Source: Maratus speciosus | Taxonomy: Eukaryota; Arthropoda; Arachnida; Araneae; Salticidae | Assembly: GCA_963932465.1 (NCBI GenBank) | Contig: OZ010796.1 | Coordinates: 80,113,292-80,177,291, forward strand | Direction: 5' to 3' | DNA length: 64,000 nt | Part shown: in pieces, positions 47,105 to 58,069 of the stretch | How positions within the stretch are numbered: the first letter of the stretch is position 1 | Layout of the letters: each line of letters opens with the position of its first letter | The notes under the pieces: model-generated | Told to the model about the DNA's origin: nothing | Databases searched by the model: none | The model's input: only the letters and a program-made list of their open reading frames with translations | Program-made: the position numbers and the translations under genes

Positions 47105-49390
47105 GCTGCCTTTCACCGGTCTTTCATATTCATTCATCATTTTCGCGCCACAATTATCTTGCATTCACATTTATTGCTAGAAAAATACAAAACACAAAAT
47201 GAAATTCTTCTTATCGCTAGATTTTGAAAAAGTTTTGGGTTTTGGAGATCTTCTGAAAATTCCCTAGATTTGGAAAAGATTTCCCTAAATCCGTAAGTAT
47301 ACTTCAATTTCCCTACATCTAGGGATTTTCTCCTAGATCTGAGAAAGCTAAAGCTGGTTTGATTTTATTTATCGAAGCTGACATCATGTCAGCTCTTTCT
47401 AGACACAAACAGGGAAAGTGTTTTGCTTGCTTCCGAATGGCACTTAATTTTATAAATAAAGTTTGCGAAATCTTTTAACTGGTGTGAGTTGTTTAAGACG
47501 AAAGTGTATTTTTGATCATTACATAAAAACTGTTTATAAAGGCATCAGGATGTTTTATGTTACAAATTGTCTTTATGTAGATTAAGATAGATATATAAAT
47601 AGATTTATATAGATAGATTATAAGAGTTTCTTTTACAAGATTAGAAAAAAGTATTCAAGTAGGGTACTGTCTTCTTCAGATTAGAAAAACCCTGAGTAGA
47701 TTTCCTGCTTTCGGAGGTTCAGAAACTTGTAGGGAAGGAAACTCGACCATAGGAGAGAAAGGGTCAGAAAAGGTTATGATAATTCTGGGAATGGCCGATT
47801 GAAAGGGAGAAAAGAAAATGCCGGACTTCCCTAAAATAAAGTCGACTGACCAGTTACCCTGGCAACAGGACCGAGCCTAGACAAATTCCACGGTCTTTCT
47901 TGTCTCAGCCAGACAGTAAGTATATATATTTTAAATCTCTCGTTAATGGTAGTAGACATTGTCAGTTTCATCGAAATGCTGAAAATCAGTATGATTTGAT
48001 CTAGGTATTCAACATGATTGCATATAGGATCCCATTTTCAGATTTTAAATTGCTTTGTAATGATGCAGTAGGCCATACAAATTACGGGAGTTATCTAGGT
48101 TAGTTTAATAAGATTTTTTAATATTTTAAAAATGTATCGCTCCCTTGAAGGGTGGGCATAAAAGAGATAATACTTATATCCTCCCTCTCTAGAAGGAGAC
48201 CGGCTAATTGCGCTTATGACGACACTGCTTTGGCTCTCCTGTATGAACTGCGCTCGGTGTCACGTTGAACCGGACATCATTATCACTCCCGTCTCTTATA
48301 CTTATGGGCACGAAGTGATAGCTTTTTTTGTTAGAAAGACACTTTTTTGTTGGCGTTAATTCGCTAAATTCCGCGCTTTATCGATAATTTCGGCTATCGA
48401 TAATGCTTTTCTTAAACTCGCAAAAAAATTTATACACATATATTTTATATATGTATATAATACATTTTTTTGTTAAAAATAACTATTAAATCACAGAAAC
48501 ATCGACAATATAAAAATGTATATCCGTTAATATAAAATGCACAAATTGAAAAAAAGGGGGAAATAAATAAAAGTATGATGATAAAAGTCCATATATAATA
48601 TATATTTATTTATTTACACAAGAAATTTAAACGTTGAAGAATTTTCTTAAATCACTTCAGAAGAGAAAATTTTATGATGAAATAACACTTGTTGCCTAAT
48701 AATGCCATTTTTTTCCCTCGAAGCATATTATTTTTCATTCAGAAATGTAATATTTGACATAGGTTGTATGGAAACAAATATTTCCTTCAGGTTTAAACTG
48801 ATTTCTCGTTGACTGTGTCTTCAGATGTTTCATTCTAAGATTCTTCAAGAACCTCAAACATATGCAATATTAACATTTATATGCAAATATTTAAAGATAT
48901 TTCGTATTTCAACTAATGTGCTAGAAATAATTTTCGCCTTAAAATTGTTAACTGCAGTATTTTCACAGAAAGATGCTGGGGAAAAAGAAAAACATTCTAA
49001 ATACAATAATCTTACTGGTGCTTAGGAGCAGTGACTTTTTTTTTTTTTATCAATTCTAGTGCTGATGATGATTATAATACTTTCCTTACACTGTATGTGT
49101 ACAGAAAGTAAAAGTTAGATTTTACATATTATTACGTAAATTTCATTTATTATTTATTGTTATAGTAATTATTTTGTTTGGATATAAAATTACCATTAAC
49201 ATATATGAAAACTCCCTGAACAAACACCTTGGAGGTGCAGAATTTGCCTGCTATTCATCAAGTTATTATATCAAGTTGTTTAATTTATAATTTATAAAAT
49301 TACAAAAAGGAACTCTAAATACAAATAATACAAAAATCTGTAAATAAAGCAATTTCTAATAAGAAAACATGCATTATAAAACATGAAGAT
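47105..49390. other. Unassigned sequence before the tRNA-like pair
   Basis: Near 47265-47350 several ccctaga/tccctaaat motifs cluster. A GC-richer patch lies at 48180-48310. No gene is recognised. The 66-residue ORF at 48825 has no motif I know. Upstream exons of the YqaJ gene could lie here, but I cannot identify them. Confidence 0.45.
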
Positions 49391-49423
49391 TTACCGACGT
49401 TCTACCGACTAAACCACATGGAA
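49391..49423 (-). repeat. Inverted partial copy of the tRNA-like sequence
   Basis: On the minus strand this reads ttccatgtggtttagtcggt followed by agaacgtcgg, the first half of the tRNA-like gene at 49477. A direct repeat, gcgccttttaagcaaaataa, occurs at 49446 and again at 49571 around the full copy, suggesting an insertion or inverted duplication event. Confidence 0.7.
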
Positions 49424-49476
49424 CGATACTTTTAATGTTTATGTTGCGCCTTTTAAGCAAAATAAAATAAGTATTG

Positions 49477-49547
49477 TTCCATGTGGTTTAGTCGGTAGAA
49501 CGTCAGTGCGCTATACTGATGGCCCGAGTTCGATTCCCGGCATGGAA
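49477..49547 (+). tRNA. tRNA-like sequence, anticodon position GCT, likely tRNA-derived
   Basis: A 71-base cloverleaf can be drawn. The acceptor arms ttccatg/catggaa pair in all seven positions. The D arm is gttt-agtcggta-gaac, with the conserved GG. The anticodon stem is tcagt/actga with loop gcgctat, and the T arm is ccgag-ttcgatt-cccgg with one mismatch. Position 33 is C instead of the near-universal T, and the T-stem mismatch also argues against a working tRNA. Together with the nearby inverted half copy, a SINE or tRNA pseudogene is likelier than a functional gene. Confidence 0.6.
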
Positions 49548-49730
49548 TCTTTTTCACTAGGTTGGCCTTTGCGCCTTTTAAGCAAAATAAAATAATTTGA
49601 AATTTGATTTTCATTTGAAATATTGTATGCAAGGCGAATTTCTCTCCCTGGAAAATTTTCCAAATATTAATAACTATTCATGTTTTTGTGCATACATTTT
49701 TATTTATTTTTACTTTTATTTTCTGTTTAG

Positions 49731-51374
49731 GTTAGGAGAAACTTGCAGTCACGTAGCACTATTTAAGATTGAAAGGGCTGTAAATTTTGGTTACACCAAG
49801 AGAGCACCGACAGATGAAATCTGTCGATGGAATAACAGTTTTAAGAAAAAGGTATGTATGGTTATTCAAAATTGTTTATAATCATAAACTTTAAAAATAG
49901 GCATTTGGGATAGTCAGAAATAAATCATTTATTTTTTTACCTCCATAAAGCTTGAGAAACATTTTGTTTCTAAAATTGCAATTTAATTTTGCATGGCAGT
50001 TACTTTTAAGTTGTAAATGCTAGCTATAAATGGTTTCTAAAAAATTCTAAATTTTAAAAGATAAAATGGGTGTAAAATGTTCTAAGTTACGATTAATTTG
50101 AAAGTATTAACACAAGAAATTTGAAATTTAGCTACTCTATAGATATATAATGCCCACCCAGAAATATTTTCTAAAACATTATGGTTTATCTGATACAGTT
50201 GGTATAAAAGCTTGGAATTTGGTATATTGTGATTACGTTTTAGATGTAAAAGGCTCACAAAGACCAGTTTCTAAAAAAATTGAAATTTAAAAGCGTGAAA
50301 TATGAAAAATGTTCTAATTAAGATTTTGTTGATTAAAAGTAAAATGATACAGATAACATTACAGTTTATTTATAATTGTTGGGAATAAAAATTTAAAATA
50401 CTAGTACATTTGTTTAAATTGTTTTTTTTTTTTTTTTCAGGAGGTCAGTCCATCAAAAGTTTCGGATCTTGATTTTTCCAAACCAAAATGGAATGAAGAA
50501 AAAAAGAACACAGAAAGAAAGGGAATTACTTGTGAAGGGATGACAGTCGATGAACTGAACCATCTAAGAAAGATTGCACCAAACGCAGTGTTTTTTACAC
50601 TCACAGATAACAATTAGGATACTATACAAAGGGAATCTCTTCCAATTCCGGAAAGTATACCGGAGTTAGTTAAAAGAATGACGTGCAGCACAGATGACAT
50701 TGAAATGTTTTTGTGCTCATTTTTCAGTGATGAAAAATCTTGAAGAAACGACAAGGGGTCAAGCTCTAAACAAAACTTGGTTTGACCAAAGATGTGGACG
50801 AATAACTTCAAGTAGATTCGGGGAAGTTTTAAAAAGAAAGAACTTCTCCAAGAGTTTTATTGATTCTTTCTTGCATTTAAAAAACATTAACACAGAAGCC
50901 ACACGATGGGGCACGACAAATGAGAAAACAGCTTTTCAAGCATATAAATTATTTGCTGAACAAAATCACACAAATTTCAAAATTAATGAGTGTGGTCTGT
51001 TTGTTCGAAAAGAACTACCATATTTAGCTGCATCACCTGATGCAGTGGTGGCATGTTCCTGTTGTGGAGAGGGACTTTTAGAAATTAAATGTCCTTTCAA
51101 GCACAGGAATGTGTCACCTCAGGATGCGGCATCAAATGATTCGAAGTTTTGCCTCGATAGAAATTTGCAACTAAAAGGCAACCATAATTACTTCTATCAA
51201 GTACAAGGACAGATTTTTATAACACAAAAAAATTTTTGTGATGTTATTGTATGGACCACCAAAGGCTATTCAATTTCAAGAATAGAAGCCCATGATGAAA
51301 CTAAAACTCTATTACTGCAAAAAATGAAAGTGTTTTTTTTAAACTATGTTCTAGTTGAACTTAAAAATAAATAA
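49731..51374 (+). pseudogene. SWIM/YqaJ nuclease gene of a DNA transposon (broken)
   Basis: Exon 1 (49731-49851) encodes LGETCSHVALFKIERAV, the C-x-H half of a SWIM zinc finger. A gt..ag intron (49852-50440, with a polypyrimidine tract and ttttcag) joins in phase 0 to exon 2, starting EVSPSKVSDLDF. Exon 2 then carries an in-frame TAG (50615-50617) and a one-base frameshift near 50728, just before NLEETTRGQ. The remaining 226-codon frame is a YqaJ-type exonuclease: WFDQRCGRITSSRF, WGTTNEKTAF, AASPDAVV (aspartate 116 of that frame), LLEIKCP (glutamate 130 and lysine 132) and YQVQGQIF. These are the family's metal-binding and catalytic positions, and all are intact. The stop is at 51372. Upstream exons with the first SWIM half are not identified. 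It is convergent with the DDE transposase at 56176-57158. Confidence 0.85.
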
Positions 51375-53938
51375 ATTGATGAAATTTATGTGGATGTCTT
51401 TGACTAATTATTAACACAAATAATTCTTTTATTTTATGTACATGTCGTAACCTTCATGGTGATTTTATTGTACTTTATTTACTGAAATTAATAGTATATT
51501 TAGACTTCTTACAACTCTTAAATTTTAAAGAAACTCAACATTTTACATTCCAATACTGAATTTAAATTCATTTTTAATATAATGAAGGGTGTAGAAAAAA
51601 TAATGTATTTATTCAGAAGAATTTTATTAAAAAGATGATTCTAATATAATTTGTGTACTTTTTGCACATAATATGTGCAGTACCGTTTCTTATAATGTAT
51701 TACTGTACTTAGGTTACTCCAATCGCTATCACGGTAATATATTATGTTGTTAATGCTCATATAAAGGTGAGAAATTTATAATTATTTTTTCCGTAATACA
51801 CTCTTTTACTCTGCAAATAACTACATCCATCTAAAGAGAATGCTAATTTCATATGATGATCAGATTCATAAATAAATAACATATATTTCTGATGGTTTTA
51901 AGGTGCAGTCAGTGAAAGGAAAATACGACCTCATGCATTTTATGCACCAAATTTTTCCAGAAAACAACAAAAATAAACATCCGATTGGAAATTATGTATT
52001 CTTTCATGTTATATAATAAAGCTTAAGGCTTATCTTCATACTGAAATTGTACCGAATTCTGATATTTTCAAAATAAACACAATAACTTTGATATCATATG
52101 TGGCTTTATCATTAAATTTTGCTTAAGGAAACCAAACGGCAAGCCATTTAATAAGTAGCTCAGGAATTATGAAATTTTTAATTTTAGAATTCCTAATGTT
52201 GAATTCATTTTTAATCATTGAAATACGGATAGATTTTTAAGTGTAATTCCATAAATACTTTGGAGAATAAGCTATAATTTTATAATTCACACATTTCAAG
52301 CCTTTAAAAATCTATGTTTGTTAAAAATATTCATAGGATACAATTCATAATTTTTTCCAAAACAGAAATATTTAAAAAAAAAAATGTAACTAATAATTTT
52401 TTTAACAGATATCAATTTTTGGAAGTTTAATTATGATACTATATAAAAAGCTCGTTTCACTAACTAGTTCTTGAGTTATGCTTAAAAAACTACCTGCAAA
52501 ATAATCTGTTTTGCAACAATGAATTTAACAATTAGGAGTTCCAAATTTTAAATCTTCGCCTTAATCAAAAAAAAAAATAAATAAATAAATAAAAAGAAGA
52601 TGTCAAAATTAGGTACTTGTATTGAAAATTTCACAGGCTGGTACAATTTTAGTATAAAAATTACTCAACCGTTTTTTTTTTTTTTTTTTTTTTTGTAAAC
52701 ATAATTTGAAAAAGTCATTATTTGCAGTCGAATGGCTTTTTCCGTTTTTTCTTCTCTGGCAATTTGTATGCTAAAATGTTTTTTGTCCAACTGTACGTCC
52801 TTGCATCAATAGATTAAAAATATCTATTAGATGGAGAAAACTAATGATTTTTTTTTTCTTGAATAAGTTTTTTGTCCTTTTCTTTGCAATAAAGATACAA
52901 AAATTAATTATATAGATAATACATTATGGTGTTAAGTTTTTCACATACTAAATTAATTTAATGTTCATTTTATTAAATGGATTCAATTAGTTCTACAACT
53001 AGTTTAAGTATGAATTTTTTTTAATACAAATCTAAATCATATTCTCTAAAAGTAAGTTTTTTCTTTAGCTGATAAGCTTCTTCTTTGTCGTCATAATTTG
53101 CTATAAAAACGTATTATCTTTTATGCGTTTAACCCTTTATAGTTCTTTTGGATAATAGTTTTCCACCACAGGTTAATTTTCTCATTATTGCTTTCTAAAG
53201 GTTAATGCGTCTTATTGGTTCTTTTGTGCTCATTAATTTATCCCAGCATTCCTACTCATTTCTCCATACCGCTAATGGTGCATCACTTTTACTCTTTTTG
53301 GTGTAAATTGCTGTTTCCTCTTACAAAGTGCTACAATTTATATGATGCACAGCACGTCCTACATTTATTGCATACTACCACTACAAGAACGGAAAGAAAA
53401 CTTTCTTCTGTTCTTGTACTGGCTTTTAGGACAAACTTTTTGCGACTGATGAAGAAATGTTTTTGAAATGCCTTGCATTTTCTTCTTTTTTGTTGTGTAT
53501 TTAAGAAGTGACTTTTTGTTATTGTGAGATAAAAATTTAGAAGCTCACTTTTCATGTTAAAAATATATTTTAAAAACAATTTCGATTAAAAACAAACTTT
53601 AAAATAGCTTGAGCGTTAAATATTTAAGACTGCAAATAACTTCCTTATATAGTTCTTTGCAATTTCAAGGTTGTGTTAAGGATGCTGGTCAAGGAGAGCT
53701 GAAATTCCCGGATTCTAATCTGAATGTATTACTTGCAAAATTCATGAACCATAGTTGCCAAGTTCTAGAACACAAAACCCAGGAGGATTTTAAAAAGAAA
53801 TCAGGAGACTTTTTCTTAAAAATGTAAACAAATTAATAATAATAATTTAATTAATTTTAAACAATACTATTGCTGCATGTACTTAACAAATTTTTAAATG
53901 TTTTTAATTAAGGGCTTCAAAATGCTTTAAATTAAACA
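51375..53938. other. Spacer between the two transposon genes, part 1
   Basis: AT-rich with a T24 run near 52671-52694 and A-rich tracts. The 72-residue plus-strand ORF at 53609 (ending KKKSGDFFLKM) shows no family I recognise and may be noncoding. Nothing else was seen. Confidence 0.5.
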
Positions 53939-53946
53939 AAAGACAT

Positions 53947-54529
53947 CAAGGCCGAAACTAGTTTTTTTTTGCACCCGAGGCAAACATGGATTTTGCGTCC
54001 CCCGTCCTTTCCTGCAAAGTATATTTACAAAGAAAATTTTACTAATTATCTAATAGTCAACTTATTTTAAAATATATAATACTGAACTACATAATCTACA
54101 ATGGCGGATCCAGGGGGTCCCTCTGAACACCAACAAAAATATTTTAAAGATGATTTTTGAAATATACAGTAAGGTTCCAATTATCTGTGTCCCGCTTAAC
54201 GAGTTATTTTCTTCTGATGGACTGATGACTTCCATTATTTTGAAACAGCCATTATAAAGGAAGTGTTAGGTGAAGATGAAAGAGCAGTCGTAAAAAGTCA
54301 AAACTCTGAAAAAAAAAAATATGGCCATTTTTTTCCCCATTCTGTCCAGAAAATCAGAGTTCTGACTTTTTACGACTGCACTTTCATCTTCACCTAACAC
54401 TTCATTTATAATGGATGCCATCAGTCTATCAGAAGAAAATGATCCATTCCAAAGGTATAATCCTTCATTCTTGTGCCCTGTGCACATGCCATCTCAGCCC
54501 CCCCCCCCCCCCCTCTAGTTTCGGCCCTG
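53947..54529. mobile_element. Palindromic hAT MITE, copy 2
   Basis: Ends caaggccgaaactag and ctagtttcggccctg, with 8-base flanks aaagacat (53939-53946) and aatgacat (54530-54537) differing at one base. The internal hairpin with gaagatgaaagagcagtcgt is the same as in 33921-34618, but the element is in the opposite orientation and shorter. It sits between the YqaJ and transposase genes, so it inserted into that transposon. Confidence 0.87.
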
Positions 54530-54537
54530 AATGACAT

Positions 54538-55495
54538 AATAAAATGTTTTAAAATTCATTATAAATACCATGAATAGATTTTTCTTTCTCATAAAAATAT
54601 ACAATTATAAAAGCTATGAATGATAAATCTTTATTAATAAAAAAATTATTAATAACAAAAATAAAATGAACATGATTACATTAAAAAAGGAATTTACAGT
54701 TTTCAACATAAAGTTGCAATTTATTCATTATAGAACATAAAATTGTATGAAAACTGAAAATTGCCTCAAAGTAAGAGTGACAAAGTTTTTAAAGAGTCAT
54801 CATATATATTTGACCTGAACTTCTATCATATCAAATAGCACTAACCAAACACAGCAATATAAAATAAGAATGAGAAAAATTAGGTTAAAAAATCAGGAGA
54901 CTTGGCGAGTCTGATGAACACATTTTCATCCGTAAGAGGCTAATATATGAAGCTATTCTTATTCAGATTTCAATTGATTTTCCTTCTCTTATTAAACACA
55001 AAATATTTTTCAGAAAATGCTGTGAATTTACTATTTTATATCGATATTTGGGTCATGACTGAGACAGAAAGGTGATTACAAGATAGCAATACAGTATAAT
55101 GTAATTTGTAAGAAAATAAATGAAATTCATGTGGAATGAAACATTTGAAAAATAAATAAATAACATTGTTGGTACACTAAGTTTTTAAAAAGCGTAACAT
55201 TTGAAAATTACAAACTTTAATGAAAAATTTTACAAAATCAGTACAAATATATACTTAAAATTAACGAACAAATAAATATGCAATAAAGTTTAAACTGCAG
55301 GTATGAAATTGTAAATGTTTCTTATTTTTTTTTTAAAATTAAGCCTTTGTAGAGTCAGGGTCGAAATAAATGGCACATTAGCAAACATTTTGGCATGGTA
55401 TTGGTATAACTTAAAATTACCAAATTCAAATCTCCGTATTTACAATGTACTTGAAATTTCACACATAACACAAAGTTACAACAAATAAGGACATA
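54538..55495. other. AT-rich spacer, part 2
   Basis: No coding remnant, tandem array or inverted repeat was recognised between the two MITEs. Confidence 0.5.
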
Positions 55496-56144
55496 CAGTA
55501 GACTCCCTCAAATCTGCACAGCATGGGACCAAAGGTTGTGCAGATTTTAGAATTTTACAGATTGCTTTGTTTAGGTTTTTTAAATAGTAATTTGAATGTA
55601 ATAATGCAATCGAAATTATAATGAATGCTTACAATATAGTAAAATAATTAAGTAATAAACGAAAATGATAAAATGTAAGATAATATAAAAAATTATTAAA
55701 AGCAACGGTCAAGTAAACAATTAATAATGTATAACTAAATATGCATAATCAAGATGAGATACATTTTCCTTGAATTATTTAATCAAACTTTCCTCATAAA
55801 GGTACACTATTAATTCTCATCAAAATCATAAAGTAAGGAAGTAAATATTTTTATTTCAGGTTTAGCCAGTCTTATTAACAATAAAAACTTGATTAATACA
55901 TAAATATATTTGGTAAAGAGATAGGGATTAGCAGTTATATCAGCAACATCTTGATTTTTTTCAGAAATAAATTTATATTTCCTTCATGAAAAACCACAAG
56001 TTCGGTGATATTATCAAGAATTACGTATTAAAAACATACAAAATAATATAAAACATAAAATTTCTGTAATTTTGCCCTTACATCTGAGCTGAAATTTTCA
56101 TTGTTTACATCTGTGATGATGTGCAGATTTAAGGGAGTCTACTG
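55496..56144. mobile_element. Tc1/mariner or pogo-type MITE, TA-flanked
   Basis: The left end cagtagactccctcaaatct and the complemented right end cagtagactcccttaaatct match over about 25 bases, both running into gcaca, with TA on each side (55494-55495, 56145-56146). The 649-bp interior has no ORF. It lies 31 bases downstream of the transposase stop codon. Confidence 0.85.
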
Positions 56145-56175
56145 TATCTTAATTTATATATATATATATAAAACT

Positions 56176-57158
56176 TTATTTGACAATTGATTTTGACATA
56201 TTGCACAATCCTGCGCAAATAATAGTTATACAGTCAATATAATTTAAAAATCTTATTGGTATCACAGAATGTAATATTTTAAATCTTTTCATCTGCTTAA
56301 TAACCCTTTCAATGTGAATTCTCACATTTGAAATCTTTTGGGATCGTATTAATTTCTGGGGAGCCAATTGCTTCTTCCCTCGCACAAAATCAGGAACTAC
56401 TAATTTAGCTCCTTTTGCTGCGAAGTAGTCTTCAACAATGAACCCTCTATCGGCAAGGATGACGTCCCCAGGATTAATCTTTTCAAAGAGGCCACTATTT
56501 ATTGTGATATGTTTATCAGACACTCTGCCTCCCCAGCATTCCGATAAAAAACTAATTGCCCCGCTTGGGTTCATACCCACTAAGAATTTGATTGTATGGG
56601 AGTGCTTATAATTAGACCAAGTTTTTGCTCTTGTCAACATATTACTTGGTCTCTGTATAGGCACTTCCGTACAATCAATTATACAAGCGGTATCTTTGTA
56701 GGCAGAGTGTCTGAAGCACTCTGGCAAATTGTTCTGAAGAGCATCTTGAGTAGGCCATTTTATTAATGTTTTTAGCTTACCCGCTAAAACAGGAATCACC
56801 AAATCAAAGATTCTTTGGACAGTTTTCCTTGATGTGCCGAACCTGTATGCTAAATCGGTATTGAGCAAGTTCAATTTTATCTTTGCCAGCACAATTAGCA
56901 ACTGTGTTTCTAATGAAACTGTTTTTATGTTATTTTCAGCATTTTTAATCAAAGAAACTAAATAGTCAAATGAGTCTTTCGACTTAAGGCTTGTGTAGAA
57001 TTGCAATTTGCTACTGCTTCGTAAAATAGATGCAGTTAAGTTTTTCTTCTCTAACTTTTTGCTTAGAGTTTCTTTTTCACTTCTCAAAGCATTTATTTCT
57101 GCATATGCTTGCTCTAGTTGACGTTTTAACGTTTTAACTTCTTCACTTTCTGAAGTAT
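56176..57158 (-). CDS. DDE_Tnp_4-type transposase, last exon (ISL2EU/THAP-type)
   Basis: An exon opens after ctttcttttcag (acceptor AG at 57159-57160) and runs without stop to TAA at 56176. Counting from the TTG codon at 57087, 303 residues remain, with about 23 more codons upstream to the splice site. The first part (SESEEVKTLKRQLEQAYAEI) predicts a coiled coil. A helix-turn-helix-like NTDLAYRFGTSRKTVQRIFD lies at residues 76-95. The catalytic triad is intact: aspartate 138 in CIIDCTE, aspartate 213 in LADRGF and glutamate 260 in RIHIERVIKQMKRF. This is the layout of THAP-associated DDE_Tnp_4 transposases, which cut and reinsert transposon DNA. The 5' exon, expected to hold a THAP zinc finger, was not found. 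AATAAA overlaps the stop codon (56175-56180) and could serve for polyadenylation. The nearby YqaJ gene suggests a two-gene transposon. Confidence 0.87.
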
Positions 57159-58069
57159 CTGAAAAGAAAGAAACAATTATGATTCAGTATATTTGACAAA
57201 TGAAAAACAACCATAGATATTTTTAAAAATTGAGATCCCCCCCCCCCCCACCAAGTCTCAAAAGGTCTACTTTAATTATATTACATTTCTTTTCTTTTTG
57301 TCAGAGGTGAATAAGGAAACATTTGACAGAAAATAGATTTTTAATAGCTTCTGTAACTTAATTATTTTTATTTAAGCGGAGGGGGATTAAGCCCTATGAG
57401 CCCCTCTTTGACTGTGCTCTTAAACAATATTTCCTGCTTCTTGGCTGGTTTGATTACCAGTATTAAACAAGTCAGAAAATAAATTTAAAATTGAAGAGTT
57501 TTATAGGTTAAGTTATGCATGTTTGATACCAAAAGAGGGGAGGCAAAGCGGAAGCAGTTTTTTTTTTTTTTTGGGGGGGGGGGAGACTTGGATGATTAAA
57601 TAATGTTGCAGTAACATGACAAATAAAGAAGTAAAATTTGAAAAATACATTAAAAATTTTAAATTTTGCTTAAGGGGTTTTTTGGGGGGGAACTGTCCTT
57701 CAGATAATTTTTCTTTTTTTACAAATTGCAAATCTGCCGATATCAGGTATGTAGTGGAGTAAAGAACACCGTATACCCTCTGTTTCTCAAAAAAGCTATA
57801 GTATATACACGGTAAAGTATACCCTCTACTTAGACCGTATGCTCTCTGCTTTTTCTACGACTACACCACTGGCCAATATACAGAAGCTTATCACCCCCTG
57901 TATTTGCCTTATTTAATTGTAAATTAATGGTTGAAAAATCTCATTTATAAGCCCCCTTTCCAAATTTAACTTCTTTTGCTTTAGAAAAAAAAGGGGGGGG
58001 GGTGCTTACAATCGGAATTTTACAGCAAAGTAAATAATGACAAAAAACTTAAGGTATTCAAAAATAATA
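57159..58069. other. Intron or flanking sequence upstream of the transposase exon
   Basis: Contains C- and G-runs (57237-57249, 57577-57584) and repeated ataccctct phrases near 57773-57840. No THAP motif was seen on the minus strand. If the transposase has a 5' exon, it is beyond this stretch or lost. Confidence 0.45.

Noticed and set aside
49477..49547. Functional serine tRNA
   Set aside because: C at position 33, a T-stem mismatch and an adjacent inverted half copy argue for a tRNA-derived repeat instead.
53609..53827. 72-residue plus-strand ORF, considered as a third transposon gene or an exon
   Set aside because: No family recognised and no convincing splice sites. Left as unassigned sequence.
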